In this document: piece after piece, positions 9,583-17,791 of the stretch | Layout of the letters: every line of letters starts with the position of its first letter | How positions within the stretch are numbered: the first letter of the stretch is position 1 | From: CBDDLD01 sp965250025 | GTDB taxonomy: Bacteria > Bacteroidota > Bacteroidia > Flavobacteriales > Flavobacteriaceae | Length of the DNA: 64,000 nt | Direction of reading: 5' to 3' | Assembly (NCBI GenBank): GCA_965250025.1 | Contig: OZ252283.1 | Coordinates: 806,001 to 870,000, forward strand | Translations under genes and position numbers: made by a program | The notes under the pieces: model-generated | Seen by the model: the letters and a program-made list of their open reading frames with translations, nothing else | What the model was told of the DNA's origin: nothing | The model's database searches: none

Positions 9583-10308
9583 ATGAAAAAAGAACAATTA
9601 AACTTATTTATCATTCTAATTTTACTTGGAGTATTTTCTTGCTCAAACCCAACCGAAGAATTAACTGAGGAAATAGAAACTAATTCACTTCAAAAAGCAA
9701 GTAATGATTTTGCAGAATTTTATGAAGTAATCAATATGTTGGATATCGAAAAAATTTCTATTCCAGCTTTAGGAGCTGAGCTATCTATAAACAATGGTCA
9801 ATTTTTGAACGAAAGTGATGAATTTATTTATGATGCATTTTATAATCAGACAGCACATATACTAATAGAGTTTAGCTCAAATACCAAAATAGTATTGTCT
9901 GAAAACAACGATGATAACCCTCATGATGTTGAAGTAGAAACTAGATGTGGAGGAAGTAATATAACTTTTTATGATGATACATATTTTAGAGATAGAGAAC
10001 TTTCTGTTGATTTATCTTCTTGTACCAATTTACCTCCGCTTACATGGTGTATTACGGATGAAAACTTAAAAGAAACATTTAGTACGAATCCCGTTAAAAA
10101 AGGCTTTAATGATAAATGCTCTTCTTTTATTGTAGAAAATAGATGTTTTGATTCTTGGGTACAACTTACAATGTATGAAGATACAAATTTTGAAGGAAGA
10201 TCTATAACTTATGATATTAGACCTAGAGTAAGATTTTTTGAGGAAAATTTACATCTAACAGGATTTAATGATAAGATGTCTAGTTATCGTGCTACTACAT
10301 TTAACTAA
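9583..10308 (+). CDS. Lipoprotein with two beta/gamma-crystallin motifs
   Basis: 241-aa lipoprotein: MKKEQLNLFIILILLGVFSCSN has a lipobox with Cys at about residue 20. An N-terminal 100 residues of unknown fold precede two Greek-key motifs. Each has the crystallin-like aromatic start (ITFYDDTYFRDREL at about 127, VQLTMYEDTNFEGRS at about 194) and ends with the calcium-clamp signature N/D-N/D-X-X-S/T-S: NDKCSS at 176-181 and NDKMSS at 229-234. Both clamps are intact, so a Ca2+-binding beta/gamma-crystallin domain is a strong inference. Several Cys residues could form disulfides. It lies between two T9SS genes and shares their leader DNA, so it probably works with them at the cell surface. Confidence 0.85.
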   Translation: MKKEQLNLFIILILLGVFSCSNPTEELTEEIETNSLQKASNDFAEFYEVINMLDIEKISIPALGAELSINNGQFLNESDEFIYDAFYNQTAHILIEFSSNTKIVLSENNDDNPHDVEVETRCGGSNITFYDDTYFRDRELSVDLSSCTNLPPLTWCITDENLKETFSTNPVKKGFNDKCSSFIVENRCFDSWVQLTMYEDTNFEGRSITYDIRPRVRFFEENLHLTGFNDKMSSYRATTFN

Positions 10309-10383
10309 TTTCAGAAATACAATACTGCCCTACATTAACAATGTAATTCAATAAAAGTATTATTCGAAATAAGCTAATGATAA

Positions 10384-10404
10384 AGTAGGGAATAAAATTT
10401 TAAA
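10384..10404 (+). repeat. Partial copy of the leader repeat (3' part)
   Basis: AGTAGGGAATAAAATTTTAA and neighbours match the 3' part of the leader at 9559-9580, while the 5' AGGCGT part is replaced by diverged sequence. It ends directly before the ATG at 10407. Confidence 0.45.
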
Positions 10405-10406
10405 TC

Positions 10407-12341
10407 ATGAAAAAAATAATTCTCTTTCTTTTTATAGTTATATGCAGCTTGAATAACTATGCACAACTCCTAAATAATTGTCAACCGTTTCCAAATGGAG
10501 ATTTTGAAACTAATTTATTGCCCAATACTGATTGTAATGATTTAGGCATAGACTCTGTAGATCAATGGTTTGAATATATTATAAATAGCAGTAATCCTTC
10601 AGTCAAAAACCAAGAATGTGACCCCGATCTTGTTTGTGACGGAAATTATTCTATTATTTTAGACGAAGGTTCTGGTTCAGGCAGTGGCATAAGCGTTATG
10701 ACGGCTAATCCTTATTTTGGAGAAAACCTAAACGGGGTGCCCCAAATAATAACATTAGATACTAAAATTATTTATGGTTCTAATAAATCTGGAATAGAAA
10801 TTTCAGGAACGAATGTTAATCCACAAAATGTTCCTGATCTCAATGCCCAAAGGTTAGGGTTTAATACACAGAATCAGGTTGGAATTTGTCAAACAAAAGC
10901 AATTATTTTAAACCCTGAAGTGAGTGATTATCAATTTCTTATTTTTGGAAAAGGACCATATGAAGGTGTTCACACAGGAGGAGCATCCTCTGTAATTGAT
11001 AACGTTAATCAATGTGGAGAACTATATACCATAACTGAGAACTGCAATTCTTTTACTATAAATTTTAGTGATTATCTTCTAGATTATCAAATCGATGATA
11101 TCCTTATTAAAGTAAAAGATAGTAATGGTAATTTTATAGATGAAGAGCTACTAACAGAACTTGATACGATTAATTTTGATGTTAGCACCCATGGTACTTT
11201 TCAAGTTGATGTTTCAATAGGTTATTTCCCTTCGGGTTTTAATACTAATGGTCAACCAGAATTTATAGATTCAACAACATTTGTAACATTAGATGAATCC
11301 GATTGCTGTAACCCAACCAGTCAAAATCAATCAGCCTATATTAGGACTGTAAGAAGCTTTACAACAGAAGAAACTATATTCAATAATGGTTCAGGACGTT
11401 CATCCTATTCTAATTTTACAGAAGATTGTATGCCGTACCAAAACCCTAACCAAATGTTGTTAATTGTGGTTAGAGGAAGTGTAGGAAGGTATATGGCAAT
11501 ATGGTTTGATGCAAATAACGATGGTGAGTTCGATATTAGTGAAATGAGATATAATGGTCTAAAACCCAATGGTCCTATAGTATTTGACATGCAACAAGAT
11601 ATTATAGGTACACCTTGGGATCATTCAGAAGGAGAACTTAGGATTATATATAGTAGCGCGCCTATTACTGGGCCTTGTGACGATATTAGCGATGGTGAAA
11701 TTGAAGATTACCGCATTTGTAATGAAGTTGTCGATCCTCCATGCAATAATGTAGCACCAGAAAACTTAAGAAATGATGGTGTAGATTGGTTTGCATGGAA
11801 TGAAGTGCCTAGGGCTATTTCTTATGAAATAGTTATTATGCCTAATGATAGTCCACCATTTTGCGTTTGTAGTCCAAACGGTATTAATTTACCCAACGAT
11901 ATTATCATTTCTAATGTTGAAGGTAATTCGATAAACCTTCGAGATGAAATCCCAGAAGAATTCCTTAAGTCTGGTGGGTGTTTTAAATGGAAAGTACGTG
12001 CAATGTGTGGTCCAAATACATATTCACCTTTTTCTGAGGATAAATGTTTAACCGTTTATGGTACTGGTAATAGTATTGAAGAAAGTTTTGCGGTAGCCGT
12101 TACTCCCAACCCAAACAATGGAAACATGACCTTTACGCTACAGCATAGTATAAATACCAATGTCACTATAGAAGTCCGTAATTTTTATGGAAGCCTTTTG
12201 ACAACGTTTAATAAAAGTGTTGTGGCCAATGTCCCTAAAACCGTACAATGGAATGGTGCCGGAATTGCACCACAGGGCATCTATTTTGTGAAGTTTATAG
12301 CTAATGGGGCTACAATTCAAAAAACAGTAATTGTAGAATAG
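10407..12341 (+). CDS. Secreted T9SS protein with GEVED domain
   Basis: 644 aa. The signal peptide is MKKIILFLFIVICSLNNYAQ. The first about 190 residues look like a jelly-roll module (NGDFETNLLPNTDCNDLGIDSVDQWFEY). A GEVED domain at about 310-445 is marked by IWFDANNDGEFDISE and the name motif in ISDGEIEDYRIC. A fibronectin-like stretch follows, and the T9SS type A sorting domain begins VTPNPNNGNM and ends KTVIVE. The GEVED domain is found in extracellular Bacteroidota proteins, often adhesins or peptidases; no peptidase domain is present here. Its leader resembles those of the two preceding genes, and a strong terminator follows. Confidence 0.85.
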   Translation: MKKIILFLFIVICSLNNYAQLLNNCQPFPNGDFETNLLPNTDCNDLGIDSVDQWFEYIINSSNPSVKNQECDPDLVCDGNYSIILDEGSGSGSGISVMTANPYFGENLNGVPQIITLDTKIIYGSNKSGIEISGTNVNPQNVPDLNAQRLGFNTQNQVGICQTKAIILNPEVSDYQFLIFGKGPYEGVHTGGASSVIDNVNQCGELYTITENCNSFTINFSDYLLDYQIDDILIKVKDSNGNFIDEELLTELDTINFDVSTHGTFQVDVSIGYFPSGFNTNGQPEFIDSTTFVTLDESDCCNPTSQNQSAYIRTVRSFTTEETIFNNGSGRSSYSNFTEDCMPYQNPNQMLLIVVRGSVGRYMAIWFDANNDGEFDISEMRYNGLKPNGPIVFDMQQDIIGTPWDHSEGELRIIYSSAPITGPCDDISDGEIEDYRICNEVVDPPCNNVAPENLRNDGVDWFAWNEVPRAISYEIVIMPNDSPPFCVCSPNGINLPNDIIISNVEGNSINLRDEIPEEFLKSGGCFKWKVRAMCGPNTYSPFSEDKCLTVYGTGNSIEESFAVAVTPNPNNGNMTFTLQHSINTNVTIEVRNFYGSLLTTFNKSVVANVPKTVQWNGAGIAPQGIYFVKFIANGATIQKTVIVE

Positions 12342-12367
12342 ACAGCATAAGCATATGATTTATAAGG

Positions 12368-12400
12368 AAGTGCTGAGGTTTTACCTCAGCACTTTTTGTT
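12368..12400 (+). terminator. Rho-independent terminator of the T9SS/crystallin cluster
   Basis: AAGTGCTGAGG, a TTTTA loop and CCTCAGCACTT form an 11-bp stem followed by a T-rich tail (TTTTTGTTTT). It closes the plus-strand cluster and also lies between convergent genes. Confidence 0.9.
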
Positions 12401-12433
12401 TTCATCAAAAGCTGTTTGAGAAGATGTAATCTC

Positions 12434-13060
12434 TTAATGTATAGGTTTCAAATGTGCTTTGCAGGTGTCAGCATAGTATAATAACCAGAAGATAATACCT
12501 GTAAACTTTGCAAATTCAGTAAAAACTTCAAGGCTATTGTGAGACAGTATACGAATAAGTATAGAAAGTCCAAGGCATATGTATGCACAGGCCAACAATA
12601 CAAAATTACTATTCAAGATCACGGTTTTGAATTTTAATGTGAACCAGGCGATACCAATACTGTATGACAGGCAAACAATGTTTTGAGGGATACCAAGATC
12701 AGGTAATGTTTTTTTGTGAAATAAAAACACATCGTCAATAACCAGATAAAGTGTAATACATCCTGAAGCCAAAAGAAAGGACTTTATGGCGGAAGGGGCA
12801 TTAGTTATCCAATATGTAAATAAGCATAAGGCACCCGAAGCTACCCAAAAGGCAGTGCCTACCTGTGATAAAAAGCCAAAATATACCGGTACGTTGGCTG
12901 TGTCAGTTACATTATTGGTAAGCGTTTTAAAAGAGGTGTCAAAATTGAGATGAAAAAGGGTAACACTTCCAATAGCAATTACAGTACACAAAAAGGCAAT
13001 TAAAAAGTAATGACCTGAGGTTTTAATAAACGCTCTGGTCTTAATAAAAAGTTCGTTCAT
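12434..13060 (-). CDS. Integral membrane protein of unknown function
   Basis: 208 aa with about six hydrophobic helices (about 17-36, 62-80, 92-108, 118-140, 146-165, 185-200) and few polar loops. I do not recognise the family. The phrase VIDDVFLFHKK and the overall shape recall small uncharacterised membrane proteins seen in marine bacteria. It has no signal peptide beyond the first TM helix. It is convergent with the T9SS cluster and divergent from the unknown cytosolic gene at 13365, with 304 bp between them, so these two could share regulation. Confidence 0.7.
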   Translation of the reverse strand: MNELFIKTRAFIKTSGHYFLIAFLCTVIAIGSVTLFHLNFDTSFKTLTNNVTDTANVPVYFGFLSQVGTAFWVASGALCLFTYWITNAPSAIKSFLLASGCITLYLVIDDVFLFHKKTLPDLGIPQNIVCLSYSIGIAWFTLKFKTVILNSNFVLLACAYICLGLSILIRILSHNSLEVFTEFAKFTGIIFWLLYYADTCKAHLKPIH

Positions 13061-13364
13061 GGCGGGTTAGGGTATTAGGTGTATAAACCTACTGCAAGAT
13101 GCATAAAAAACAAATCTTTTCATGTCAGAAGATGTATTTTTTCGATAATCTGCTCGGTAATGTTTAAAAAACGGATGGTCTTTTCAGCATTTTTTATGAG
13201 ATATAAAGTTGTTAATATCATTATCTTCTATTCGAATTCCTACTAAGCATTTTTTATGTATTTTTAGGTATTCCCTTTCTTGCTAATATGTTGGTAAAAC
13301 AGGTCTGGCAATGGACTTGTTTTATGCCAGCAGTTCGTTTTTTAAATTATAATATCATCTATAC
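13061..13364. other. Divergent intergenic region with a 13-bp direct repeat
   Basis: 304 bp between divergent genes. AGCATTTTTTATG occurs at 13186-13198 and again at 13246-13258, exactly 60 bp apart (about six helical turns). This suits cooperative binding of a regulator. No ORF is credible here. Confidence 0.45.
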
Positions 13365-14237
13365 ATGAAAGCAAATATTGAAGACAAAGTTATTGGCGTT
13401 CAGCCTTTTTCCATGGAAGCCAAAGCCATGGGGTTTGCCAAAGCTGCAGATTTTCCTACGCGAGCATTACAACTGGGATTTGTAGATCTGGCGGGAGATA
13501 TGCATCCTAAAACCAATAAACGTTATAGAATAGTAACGGCCAGTGATGAGGTTTTGGCCAATCTCCCAGTGCCCAATACACCATTCAAACGCCTAAAAGT
13601 AGACCTCTATGCGTTTTATGTTGATGATCTGCCCGATTTTTGGTCCAAAAAAAATGAAGGTCTTATGAAGATATCCATCAATACCAGAGACCCTCAAAAC
13701 CTTCATGGTTCAGATAAGGATGCCACACTGGCTACAAATTTCAGTGTCAAGGACAAGCATTATGCACCGTCTTTTCTGTACAGAGGCGTGTTCAGAAATG
13801 TATTGTTTGAAGATTTTATCAATTTGAGGTTCGATCTTTATGAATTAGACACAGATGCTGATGTGTATTTTAATAAGGTAAAGAGTGTGATCAATGGTGT
13901 TCCGGAAATGCGAAACCTCGATATCCTTAAAGGCATACCATACCTTAATCTGGCAACACAATTGTTTGATAGTATCGTCACTGTATTTGGGAAAAATGCT
14001 GATGACCATATCTGGGGAGAGATTCCTATTTTGGATATCAATCCTATAGTAGGTGGAGCTTTCCTAAGGAGCGGTGCTTACGTCTTATTTGAAAACCAAA
14101 ATAGTGATAAGGATACCATAACCGTTTCTAATCTGGAATACCTTAATGGCAAGATCGTATTAAAACGAGGAACAACACGTACCCAATTACCTAATCATTT
14201 GATTTTTGGTATTGGCTTGAGTGCTTATAATCAGTAA
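13365..14237 (+). CDS. Uncharacterised cytosolic protein
   Basis: 290 aa, no signal peptide, no TM helix, balanced composition. I do not recognise a family. The middle (about 78-160: LKVDLYAFYVDDLPDFW... LMKISINTRD... FRNVLFEDFINLRFDLYELD) reads as alternating beta-strands of a C2-like or jelly-roll sandwich. The C-terminal third (HIWGEIPILDINPIVGGAFLRSGAYVLFEN... TITVSNLEYLNGKIVLKRG) is also beta-rich. The absence of a secretion signal sets it apart from neighbouring genes. It stands alone in its orientation between convergent or divergent neighbours. Confidence 0.7.
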   Translation: MKANIEDKVIGVQPFSMEAKAMGFAKAADFPTRALQLGFVDLAGDMHPKTNKRYRIVTASDEVLANLPVPNTPFKRLKVDLYAFYVDDLPDFWSKKNEGLMKISINTRDPQNLHGSDKDATLATNFSVKDKHYAPSFLYRGVFRNVLFEDFINLRFDLYELDTDADVYFNKVKSVINGVPEMRNLDILKGIPYLNLATQLFDSIVTVFGKNADDHIWGEIPILDINPIVGGAFLRSGAYVLFENQNSDKDTITVSNLEYLNGKIVLKRGTTRTQLPNHLIFGIGLSAYNQ

Positions 14238-14291
14238 TTACAGCATTGTTGATTAAGTTAAGTACATTACCATTAATTTGAAGAACGTATG

Positions 14292-15347
14292 CTATTTTTT
14301 TATAAAACGCATTACTGTACCTCCATGAATACGTAGGTAATAAATGCCACTATTTAAGTTTTTTATTGAAATTTTTTCATCTGGAGAGAGAAACCCTTGA
14401 CTTATTTTAACTCCCATTATATTATAAAGCTTATAGGCAGATTCTTCATTCAAACCTTTAACATGAAGAAAATTCTCGGTAGGATTTGGAGTAATGAATA
14501 CTTGTTTTAATTCTTCTTCACCTACTCCTAATGTCGGTAATGTTACTTTAGTTAGCTTATTAACATTTAGCTCGGTTATATATAAATCATCATTTATGAT
14601 ATACATGCCTGCAGGCCCTGTAACATTACTTTCATATAGTGATGCAGTAACAGGTAAAGGACTATTAATATTTATCGTAGATATTCTATTACTTGTATAT
14701 TCTGTTACATATAAAGTATTATTACTTAGGACCAAATGATAAGGTGCGGATAATCCTGAAGTTAAAGTGGTAGTACTTGTAGTTGGTATGGTTGTGGTAA
14801 TATCAATTTTGGAAACCTTGCCTGCGCCTTGCTCAACAATATATAAATCATTGTTATTAAGTAAGATTGCTGTAGGTGCATTAAGACCTGTAACAACATC
14901 TGTACGGATTGGTGTAGTGTCAGTAATATCTATTTTAGATATTCTGTTAGCATTAAGCTCTGCAATGTATAATTCATTACCATTTAGAATCATGCCTACA
15001 GGATAACCTAATCCTGTAATAACGTCTGTGGTAGCAGGAGATATATCTGTAATATTTATTTTAGAAATCTTACCGGCTTCAGGCTCTGCAATATACAGAT
15101 CATCACCGTTTATTAGTAATCCCTGAGGACCACTGAGTCCTGATACTACATCTGTAGCTGTTGTCGGAATTGTTGAAGAAATATCAATTTTAGAGACTTT
15201 ATCACCAGAAAATTCCGCGATATATAAATCGTTACCATTTGAAGCCAGATAAATAGGACCGTTAAGACCAGTATTAACTACATCTGTTGTCTGCGCATTT
15301 GTACAGACACAACATAACATGTATAGAATAAAAATCATTTTTTTCAT
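14292..15347 (-). CDS. Secreted NHL/streptogramin-lyase-like beta-propeller with T9SS domain
   Basis: 351 aa. Signal peptide MKKMIFILYMLCCVCTNAQ, then about six repeats of roughly 42-45 residues with the pattern 'TGLxxPxxIxLNGNDLYIAExxxxxISKIDIT', typical of Vgb/NHL six-bladed propellers. The T9SS sorting domain starts FITPNPTENF and ends MRFIKK. The near-identical repeats suggest recent blade amplification. A true streptogramin lyase would need its catalytic His residues, which I do not see, so a binding or scaffold function is more likely. Confidence 0.82.
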   Translation of the reverse strand: MKKMIFILYMLCCVCTNAQTTDVVNTGLNGPIYLASNGNDLYIAEFSGDKVSKIDISSTIPTTATDVVSGLSGPQGLLINGDDLYIAEPEAGKISKINITDISPATTDVITGLGYPVGMILNGNELYIAELNANRISKIDITDTTPIRTDVVTGLNAPTAILLNNNDLYIVEQGAGKVSKIDITTTIPTTSTTTLTSGLSAPYHLVLSNNTLYVTEYTSNRISTININSPLPVTASLYESNVTGPAGMYIINDDLYITELNVNKLTKVTLPTLGVGEEELKQVFITPNPTENFLHVKGLNEESAYKLYNIMGVKISQGFLSPDEKISIKNLNSGIYYLRIHGGTVMRFIKK

Positions 15348-15673
15348 AACAAAAGACTAAATTAAAGAAAGATATGAGGGGATATCAGGTTGCGTTTTAA
15401 ATATAGTAAACTTGCGTGTTATATGCAAAAGTCTTGATGAATTATTTTGATTTAAATTGCTGTATTATAGCTATTTGAGTTCTAATGTAAATTTGAACAT
15501 CTATTGTTTTGGTATTGAACGTAATCTATAAAAGCACTATTAAAAAAGTAATTATAATTAAAACACTCAAAACAATTAACAGTTTAGTGTTATTCATAAT
15601 GAGTTCTGCAAAAAAGTTTAAAATAAGTTTCAAAAACCCCTCCATATAAAGCCTTTATTTAAAGTGTTTTTTA
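15348..15673. other. Intergenic region, nothing clear
   Basis: 326 bp between two minus-strand genes; AT-rich. A short ATAAAG-CC-TTTAT hairpin near 15648 is the only symmetry seen. It presumably holds the terminator region of the gene at 15674-16426 and, on the left, the promoter of the propeller gene. Confidence 0.4.
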
Positions 15674-16426
15674 TTAGGGGTTTCTCTCTAAAAAATTGTG
15701 GCTTTCCTGAATCAATTTGTCACACAATAAAAATTGCTTTTCCGGATTTAGAAGATCTAAGCTAACCCTTTGAGATTCAAAAAAATCAAAAAATAGCGAT
15801 TTCGATGCTTTTGGAATTTTTAAATCTTTTGTGATGAAGCTATCGTTGAAAAAATTAGCTTCATTATATAAGTTTTGAAGGTCGTTATGAGATATGATCC
15901 GATAACTTTTATTTTCAACGTTATTTGGTCTTTTTAGTTTAGCATCTTTTTTAGAGAGGATTTTTTTTGCCAGATTTATAAAGCCCATAAGATTTATGCC
16001 TCCACTTGGGGAAGGGCAAGCACTATATTCATGAGGGTTTTTTTCGATATCGTTTTGAATCAGCATGCTGAACTCAGTATTGTAGACTTCTGGATCAAAT
16101 TCATCATTCTTCAGTACTATTTGATCCAGTTCGTTAACCTTATCTTTGAGTTGTATGACTAGTGTTTCTCCAAAATGAGTGTCGTTTAAGACCACTACCT
16201 TTTTTTCAAAAAACAAAGAAGTAAACACAATGGAATCGCCCAACGATGCTTTTGTACAAAACTGACCTTTATTATCCGAGTAAGTCGTGAATTTTGTCAG
16301 GTTATTGGAGACCTTAACATACTTTGCTACAGCCTTATCACCATATATTTTTCCGCAAATAGTATCTTGGGCTGTAATAGTGCCTGTTATGAGGGCCATA
16401 CATAGTATAAGATTAACTTTGAGCAT
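15674..16426 (-). CDS. Secreted carboxypeptidase-regulatory-like domain protein
   Basis: About 250 aa. I use the ATG at 16426 (MLKVNLILCMALITGTITAQ, signal peptide), not the TTG two codons earlier. Residues about 22-95 form a carboxypeptidase D regulatory-like (CNA-B-type) beta-sandwich: ICGKIYGDKAVAKYVKVSNN... YSDNKGQFCTKASLGDSIVFTSLFFEKKVV, followed by LDQIVLKND, the segment that normally precedes the plug of a TonB-dependent receptor. Here no plug or barrel follows, only a Lys-rich helical tail. Stand-alone proteins of this architecture are common in Flavobacteriaceae, with unknown function. Confidence 0.78.
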   Translation of the reverse strand: MLKVNLILCMALITGTITAQDTICGKIYGDKAVAKYVKVSNNLTKFTTYSDNKGQFCTKASLGDSIVFTSLFFEKKVVVLNDTHFGETLVIQLKDKVNELDQIVLKNDEFDPEVYNTEFSMLIQNDIEKNPHEYSACPSPSGGINLMGFINLAKKILSKKDAKLKRPNNVENKSYRIISHNDLQNLYNEANFFNDSFITKDLKIPKASKSLFFDFFESQRVSLDLLNPEKQFLLCDKLIQESHNFLERNP

Positions 16427-16432
16427 AATCAA

Positions 16433-16740
16433 AATTAAAAAAGAAGAATTGCCTTAGATTACTTTTATTAAGATTTTAACATCCTTGGTTTTTATGACCC
16501 ATGTTTAATAGCTAGAATTTATTTAAACGATTAAAGCTTAATACATTTGTTTTAAAACCTAGCTATCGGGTTATATTACGCACAACTATCATATTAGTTG
16601 GAATGACTTTCTACATGATTTATATTTATAACGTTGCTTATTGTTTTGAAATCCATTCTAACTGAAATTCCACCACAACGCCGATAATATATTTTTGTCA
16701 TCCACGATTTTACTACACTACCATTACCGACTAATTCAAA
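16433..16740. other. Intergenic region, nothing clear
   Basis: 308 bp between two minus-strand genes. It should contain the promoter of the 15674-16426 gene. I see no TAnnTTTG box on the minus strand and no hairpin terminator. Confidence 0.4.
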
Positions 16741-17529
16741 TTAAAATCTAATTCTTCTTTTTACGTCTTCCTTATATTTCCTGCCAATTGGTATTTCTGT
16801 ACCTTTTAAAATAATTGACTTAAATGAATACGAATCAATATGCTCTAAAGCTATAATGAACGAACGGTGGACCCTTATAAATAAATCTTCAGGCAATAAT
16901 TCGAGTACTCGTGAAATACTATTATAAGATTTAATCTCGCCATTTACGGTTATAACTTTTATATAATTTTTGAGGCTTTCTATATAAACTATATCTTTTA
17001 AAAAAATCTTATTGTTTCTTGAATTAGATTTCAGATAAATAAATTTACCCTCTTTATCACTCAGTAATTTGTTATGTTGCTGTAAAACTAAATTCTTCTC
17101 TCTAGAGCTCTGCCATAACCTAATAAATGCATATCCTAATGGAATAATAGCTGCAAGATTAACATCAATTACAGTATTCATAATTTCAGTTACAGAAAAA
17201 AACGAATCACTTTGAAAATGTAGAAAATGATGTTGCGTAAAAAAGAACATCAATGAACGCTGTATTAAAACACTGGTCAACAATGCCAAACCGAAGTATA
17301 ACAACACAAACCTTAAGTAGTTTTCTTTAAGTAAAAACTTTGGGATTAAATAGTATAATGTTCCATAAACTAATACCATTCTTGCAGGTAAGCTTAACAA
17401 TTGGATTATAAAATTTCGTTTATAATCAAAATCATATGTTCCCCAGATTATAGTAAAAAATAAAACGAATACGATCCAATAAATTAAATGTGATTCTAAT
17501 TTTAAATTCAAATAATTTTTTTCAAACAT
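16741..17529 (-). CDS. Membrane-anchored LytTR DNA-binding regulator
   Basis: 262 aa. The first about 140 residues hold four TM helices of the kind found at the N-terminus of LytS-type kinases (SHLIYWIVFVLFFTIIWG ... ARMVLVYGTLYYLIPKFLL ... FVLLYFGLALLTSVLI ... VNLAAIIPLGYAFIRLW). There is no kinase or receiver domain; a short linker leads to a LytTR domain (about 165-262: IVYIESLKNYIKVIT, FIRVHRSFIIAL, IPIGRKYKEDVKRRI). It is therefore a one-component membrane regulator. It is divergent from the GH13-kinase operon across 262 bp that contain a 25-bp palindrome, which makes that operon its obvious target. Confidence 0.88.
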   Translation of the reverse strand: MFEKNYLNLKLESHLIYWIVFVLFFTIIWGTYDFDYKRNFIIQLLSLPARMVLVYGTLYYLIPKFLLKENYLRFVLLYFGLALLTSVLIQRSLMFFFTQHHFLHFQSDSFFSVTEIMNTVIDVNLAAIIPLGYAFIRLWQSSREKNLVLQQHNKLLSDKEGKFIYLKSNSRNNKIFLKDIVYIESLKNYIKVITVNGEIKSYNSISRVLELLPEDLFIRVHRSFIIALEHIDSYSFKSIILKGTEIPIGRKYKEDVKRRIRF

Positions 17530-17709
17530 ATTGATAGATTCATCTAAGCTATTATAATTGCTCCTGCTAAAATCTAAAAAATAGTGCTTACAACAACAAT
17601 TCTTATACAGAAAGCAAGATATTTTATACGAATTACCAATAATTAAAACTAATACTCGAAGAATAATTGAATACCTTAATTTAAAAGATCAGTGCTGTTT
17701 AAATAGTAT

Positions 17710-17734
17710 TTATGGTTATATATATAAACCATAA
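17710..17734. promoter_or_regulatory. 25-bp palindrome (TTATGGTT-N9-AACCATAA), likely operator of the GH13 operon
   Basis: Perfect 8-bp arms at 17710-17717 and 17727-17734, about 58 bp upstream of the GH13 start codon and 181 bp from the divergent LytTR gene. Position and symmetry suit a regulator of the amylase operon. Confidence 0.5.
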
Positions 17735-17791
17735 TAACCCTCTGGTGCAAGTAGCGTAATATTGAAATCATAACTACAAAACTTGTATTCA

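Noticed and set aside
16690..16697. TATTTTTG promoter-like box on the plus strand
   Set aside because: The next plus-strand gene starts over 1 kb away and the regulator gene in between runs the other way, so a chance match is likelier.
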